Shown here: positions 60,751 through 64,000 of the stretch, in pieces
Numbering within the stretch: the stretch's first letter is position 1
How the letters are laid out: each line of letters starts with the position of its first letter
Assembly: GCA_016647705.1 (NCBI GenBank)
Contig: CM028333.1
Span: 25,724,243-25,788,242 of the forward strand
From: Eucommia ulmoides
Taxonomy: Eukaryota; Streptophyta; Magnoliopsida; Garryales; Eucommiaceae
DNA: 64,000 nt
Direction: 5' to 3'
Notes under the pieces: model-generated
Told to the model about the DNA's origin: nothing
The model's database searches: none
Seen by the model: the letters and a program-made list of their open reading frames with translations, nothing else
Made by a program: the position numbers and the translations under genes

Positions 60751-61175
60751 TATTAGTTAGTTTGAATGGAAAAACTAATAGAAAGACCAATTAAAATCGG
60801 TTAAATAGTTAGAGGACTTAAACTGAAACAAAAAAACATATTGGACCATATAGAAACATGTCAATAGTTAGAGAGTTTAAACGTCAGAAAGAGAGAGGCC
60901 ATGATAATTTTTCTATTAGTTTGGATGGAAAAACTAACAGAAGGACTAATTAAAATCGGTTAAATAGTTAGAGCATTTAAATTGAAACGCAAAAACTTAT
61001 TGGACTATATAGAAACGTATCAATAGTTAGAGGGTTTAAAAGGTAATTTTCCCTTATTTTTATTAATTATTAGTAATTTGCAATTATTTGTGTGTATGGG
61101 AGTTTGTTGAAATGTTGTTTGTTATATTTGAAAATGAAGAGGAGGGAACAAATATTTTTTTATGTGGCTGTATTT

Positions 61176-64000
61176 TTAAGTAGTTTGTTGAACTTGTTTT
61201 GTTGTTATGCCTAAGAGGTTTGTGAAAACTTCTTTGAAAATAATATTTATAATGCTTGTGTCATCGGAGGGACGATTATTCAAATCGAGAACATTTAAGT
61301 CTTTTTTGTTCGTAATGCACGAGATGGAGACATAGAGTTGTCTATGGTAGAATATTGGCCTCAATAGGTATAAACCTACATGATGTAAAGATGGTCCTCG
61401 ACTTTTGTTTGTTGTCATTGTGAAGCATACAGAGAGATGAAATTGGCTGCAATTTAAGATAAATGGCCATTTGCTGTAAGAAGAAGAAAGAATAATTCAG
61501 TATGGACACTCTTGATCCTATTTGTGCACCGTTAATGGCTTCTGCCTGTATAATACGTGAAGATAGATACGTGATAATCAATCGTGTACCGTTGCAAAGA
61601 CCAACAAATTGGTTCAGATTTCACAAAAGCGTAATGGGAATGCCAACCTTAAGGTGTAGAATGTGATTTGGTAGACCTGGGAAATTAAGGTTATTAAGAA
61701 ATTCTATAGGATATAATACATCTCGATCTATATTTTCTGATGTTTTACAAATTGCGTCGGCACTTAGGTATGTGTTTTCTTCTCCAAGAGATATGTCAAC
61801 CATTGATTTGTTTACACTCTTAACATAGTCATTTGTAGGACATAGGGTAACTCTTTCTTGAAAATATGATGGATCGATATGATTTGTGTGTAAAGAGCCA
61901 TAAATATCTTGATTGACAGATGCGATTGGATCACCAATATTTGTAATGATAAAAGGTTGTGACAGGTAGACATAGTTGTCATTGTTTGTTGTAGTTGGAT
62001 CACCATTGCCACTAGATAAAATCCAATTTGCAAAAGAGTTTGTTTTTTACTATGTCAGCTGAGGATGCTTCATTTTAGACTCGAATATTGATTTTCAAAG
62101 TGTGAACTTTGCATGTACTCCACATGTATGAACTATTTTTGGTAGATGCAATTATATCTTCTTTGCGTCCTTTTCGTACGACAGGTAAGATTTGTCTAAA
62201 ATCTCCTCCCAATGTGACTTTTCCCCTAAATGGAAGGTCCTCATTAGTTGGATAAGATGTACGCATGATATCTTTTAGTGTATGATCAAGGGCTTTGAAG
62301 CAATGTTTGTAAGCCATTGAAGCCTCGTCCCAAATTATTCAATCAGTCTTTATCATCAGTTCATAACGATGTGTTCCAAGTTTTGTATCACATATCGATG
62401 TTTCTATGATTTTTATAGGTATTCAAAACCTTGAAGGAGCGATTTGGCCACCGGGTAGTAGTAGAGTGGTGATTCCTGAAGATGCTACTGCTAATCTAAT
62501 ATTTCCATTTTTTCTTACACTGTCAGTAGTGTTTTGTAGAGGTATGTTTTTCATTACTCGATTGTAAATGAATTGTTGATCAATATTCAACCCTCCTTTA
62601 AGGACAACATGTTCATGCTCCAAATATTCAATGCCGTATGACTGTTCATTAACCAATAATTTGTTGATATCTTGGATCGATGTGGTTAAGTTTGGTAGAG
62701 ACATTGGAGGAAAATCACTAAGGCTTCTACCATGCTTTATCAATAATTGTTCAATCTCAAAGATGAATGATTTTTAATATCATCGGTAGAAAGTTAGAGG
62801 CCGAGAAATTAATGTGCGTATCTTTGGATATGCCAAATATCGTCTGACATGATGTTCCATTTTGATTTCTACAATATGTGAGGCTCAAAAACATTATAGA
62901 AAATGGGCATTATAACAAAGAGTTCACGTAATTGAGAAGCATTTGCCCATAAATATGCCTCCTCCAATGCTTTATGCCATTTTTCATCATCATTCAAAAG
63001 ATCAAGAGCATGACATGCATCTTTGTATGTTGGATATAATATTCCATCTACGGTTCTACGATTCTCAAAAGAAGTTGTCCCATGAACTATGTTCAACAAT
63101 ATTCTCAAAAAGAATCGTTTACCACTTGTTGGATGGGCATAGTATAAATGTTTATCTGTGTTTCCCGATAGACGGCGTTTCCATATTCTTCTAGAATTTT
63201 CTCACACCTATTTCATTGGAAATTCGATGTATGTAAGTGTGCGAGCATCACTGTGCAACGCGTTTGTACGCACCTACTTGGTTAACATTGTCATGTCTAA
63301 TTATTTGCAATAAACTACTTGCTCAATAGTTTGATTTTCATAAAATAAGGCAAGTCACTACTGAGGTGAATGAAAAAGTAACTACTTAACACTAGGAGTA
63401 TGATGTTAAATTTCGAACTTAGATATTCAGTGGCAAAGACCTAGCGACAATCTAGATATTGCTTTATTTCATCAACAGTTGGCGTGCTTTGTTCAATCTG
63501 AGAGGGTGCGGTGTCTGTATTGTTGTTTTTGAGTATCAAAATACCTCTGTAGGGACCTTTTGTAATATGTTTGAAAAGATACTTGATATTTCCCAAACGA
63601 TTACACCATTTTATGTGTACTTGGTAGTTTGTCAATAGGTCAATATTTTATAGAATTATATATCTATTATCAAGAAGAAAGCCATTTTTCTCAATAGTTC
63701 GGCCATCCTACCTACTTCTATAGGAATTGTACCCTTCCTCGTCTATTGATGCTAGAGTGACAAATGGATTTGAAAAGTGTTTTTTGCATTTTCCTTTCTT
63801 CATGCATGGGGAGCCAGGATTGCCATCTCCACATGGACCATGAATTGTTTAATAGTGTCATATGCCGATGGATCTAGTTTTTTCTTCTTTGAAATTTTGG
63901 CTGATATGATTTCATTAATATGATCTGTAGTTTGAAACTAATCATCTAGATGCAAAAACAATAGTATATAGGCATGTAGTAGGCCATGTATTTGAAATTA
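61176..64000 (-). pseudogene. Helitron RepHel protein, C-terminal half (Pif1-type helicase), decayed, continues beyond the window
   Basis: Minus-strand pieces from the right edge. 63900-63700: HGPCGDGNPGSPCMKKGKC. 63635-63441: IKYLFKHITKGPYRG, VDEIKQYLDCR. 63200-62869: GKRFFLRILLNIVHGTTSFE, LDLLNDDEKWHKALEEA. 62743-62423: LNIDQQFIYNRVM, then RLAVASSGITTLLLPGG. 62360-62075: IIWDEASMAYKHCFKALDHT, then LGGDFRQILPVVRKG. 62033-61812, then 61803-61621: SENIDRDVLYPIEFLNNL, GLPNHILHLKVGIPI. 61580-61176: GHVGLYL-like and QLYVSIS helicase motifs. These match plant Helitron RepHel from the end of the Rep domain through Pif1 helicase. The Walker A (GGTGKT) segment between YNRVM and RLAVASSG is missing; in-frame stops are frequent. 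The Rep HUH motif would lie to the right of the window. Confidence 0.92.

Overview
This window is nuclear DNA from a flowering plant, most likely a eudicot. It is AT-rich and dense in microsatellites. It holds one intron-rich plant gene with plant-type splice sites, buried in LTR retrotransposons (Athila, SIRE-like and Copia types), a plant Helitron with an RPA-like gene, hAT elements and Tourist-like MITEs. The species cannot be fixed from the sequence. I see no tRNA, rRNA, organelle-derived block or CRISPR array.

The only intact gene is a 13-exon MATE transporter of the FRD3/DTX42-43 type on the minus strand (CDS 23517-27914, 511 aa). It probably also has a 5'UTR exon and TATA box near 29273-29390. 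By family, its likely job is proton-coupled citrate efflux linked to iron homeostasis or aluminium tolerance. Its intron 8 carries repeat DNA and poly-G tracts.

Layout: 1-780 is an AT-rich tandem repeat. 820-2766 plus 12786-16024 is 'block A', a diverged copy of 'block B' (35150-41405). Block A is split by a Ty3-gypsy 3' fragment and by a complete 8.8-kb LTR element (3582-12360, TSD GCTAG) that has no reverse transcriptase or integrase. At 16325-18533 a 2.2-kb fold-back element with long arms sits inside the first bases of a Ty1-copia LTR; the decayed Copia gag/protease/integrase follows to about 21.9 kb. The MATE gene follows. 29.4-35.1 kb is a cluster of MITEs and small fold-back elements. 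Block B carries a 1060-bp hAT insertion (35252-36311) whose empty site is preserved in block A.

From 41406 to beyond the right edge the window appears to be one very large Helitron in minus orientation, heavily filled by later insertions. The RepHel C-terminal half (61176-64000) is followed on its 3' side by an RPA70-like gene (about 56070 down to 53704). That gene is cut by an Athila-type Ty3-gypsy cluster (41983-53743), and its C-terminal exon reappears at 41705-41848. The Athila cluster has three LTRs, one of them inverted, and two gag-only interiors. Its middle LTR is split by a 3.2-kb solo LTR (45990-49179). Between RepHel and RPA lies a 4.9-kb long-TIR element (about 56176-61055) that itself contains a 2.2-kb solo LTR (57226-59464, TSD ATTTT). 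Comparison with block A supports the Helitron 3' end at 41406: A and B diverge exactly there, at an A|T dinucleotide, next to a terminal hairpin.

Apart from the MATE gene, every coding-like stretch is a broken transposon gene. The main interest is the readable order of nested insertions, the Helitron with its own RPA partner, the non-autonomous LTR element with a foreign-looking ORF, and recurring GGTCGACC-type palindromes in several LTRs.
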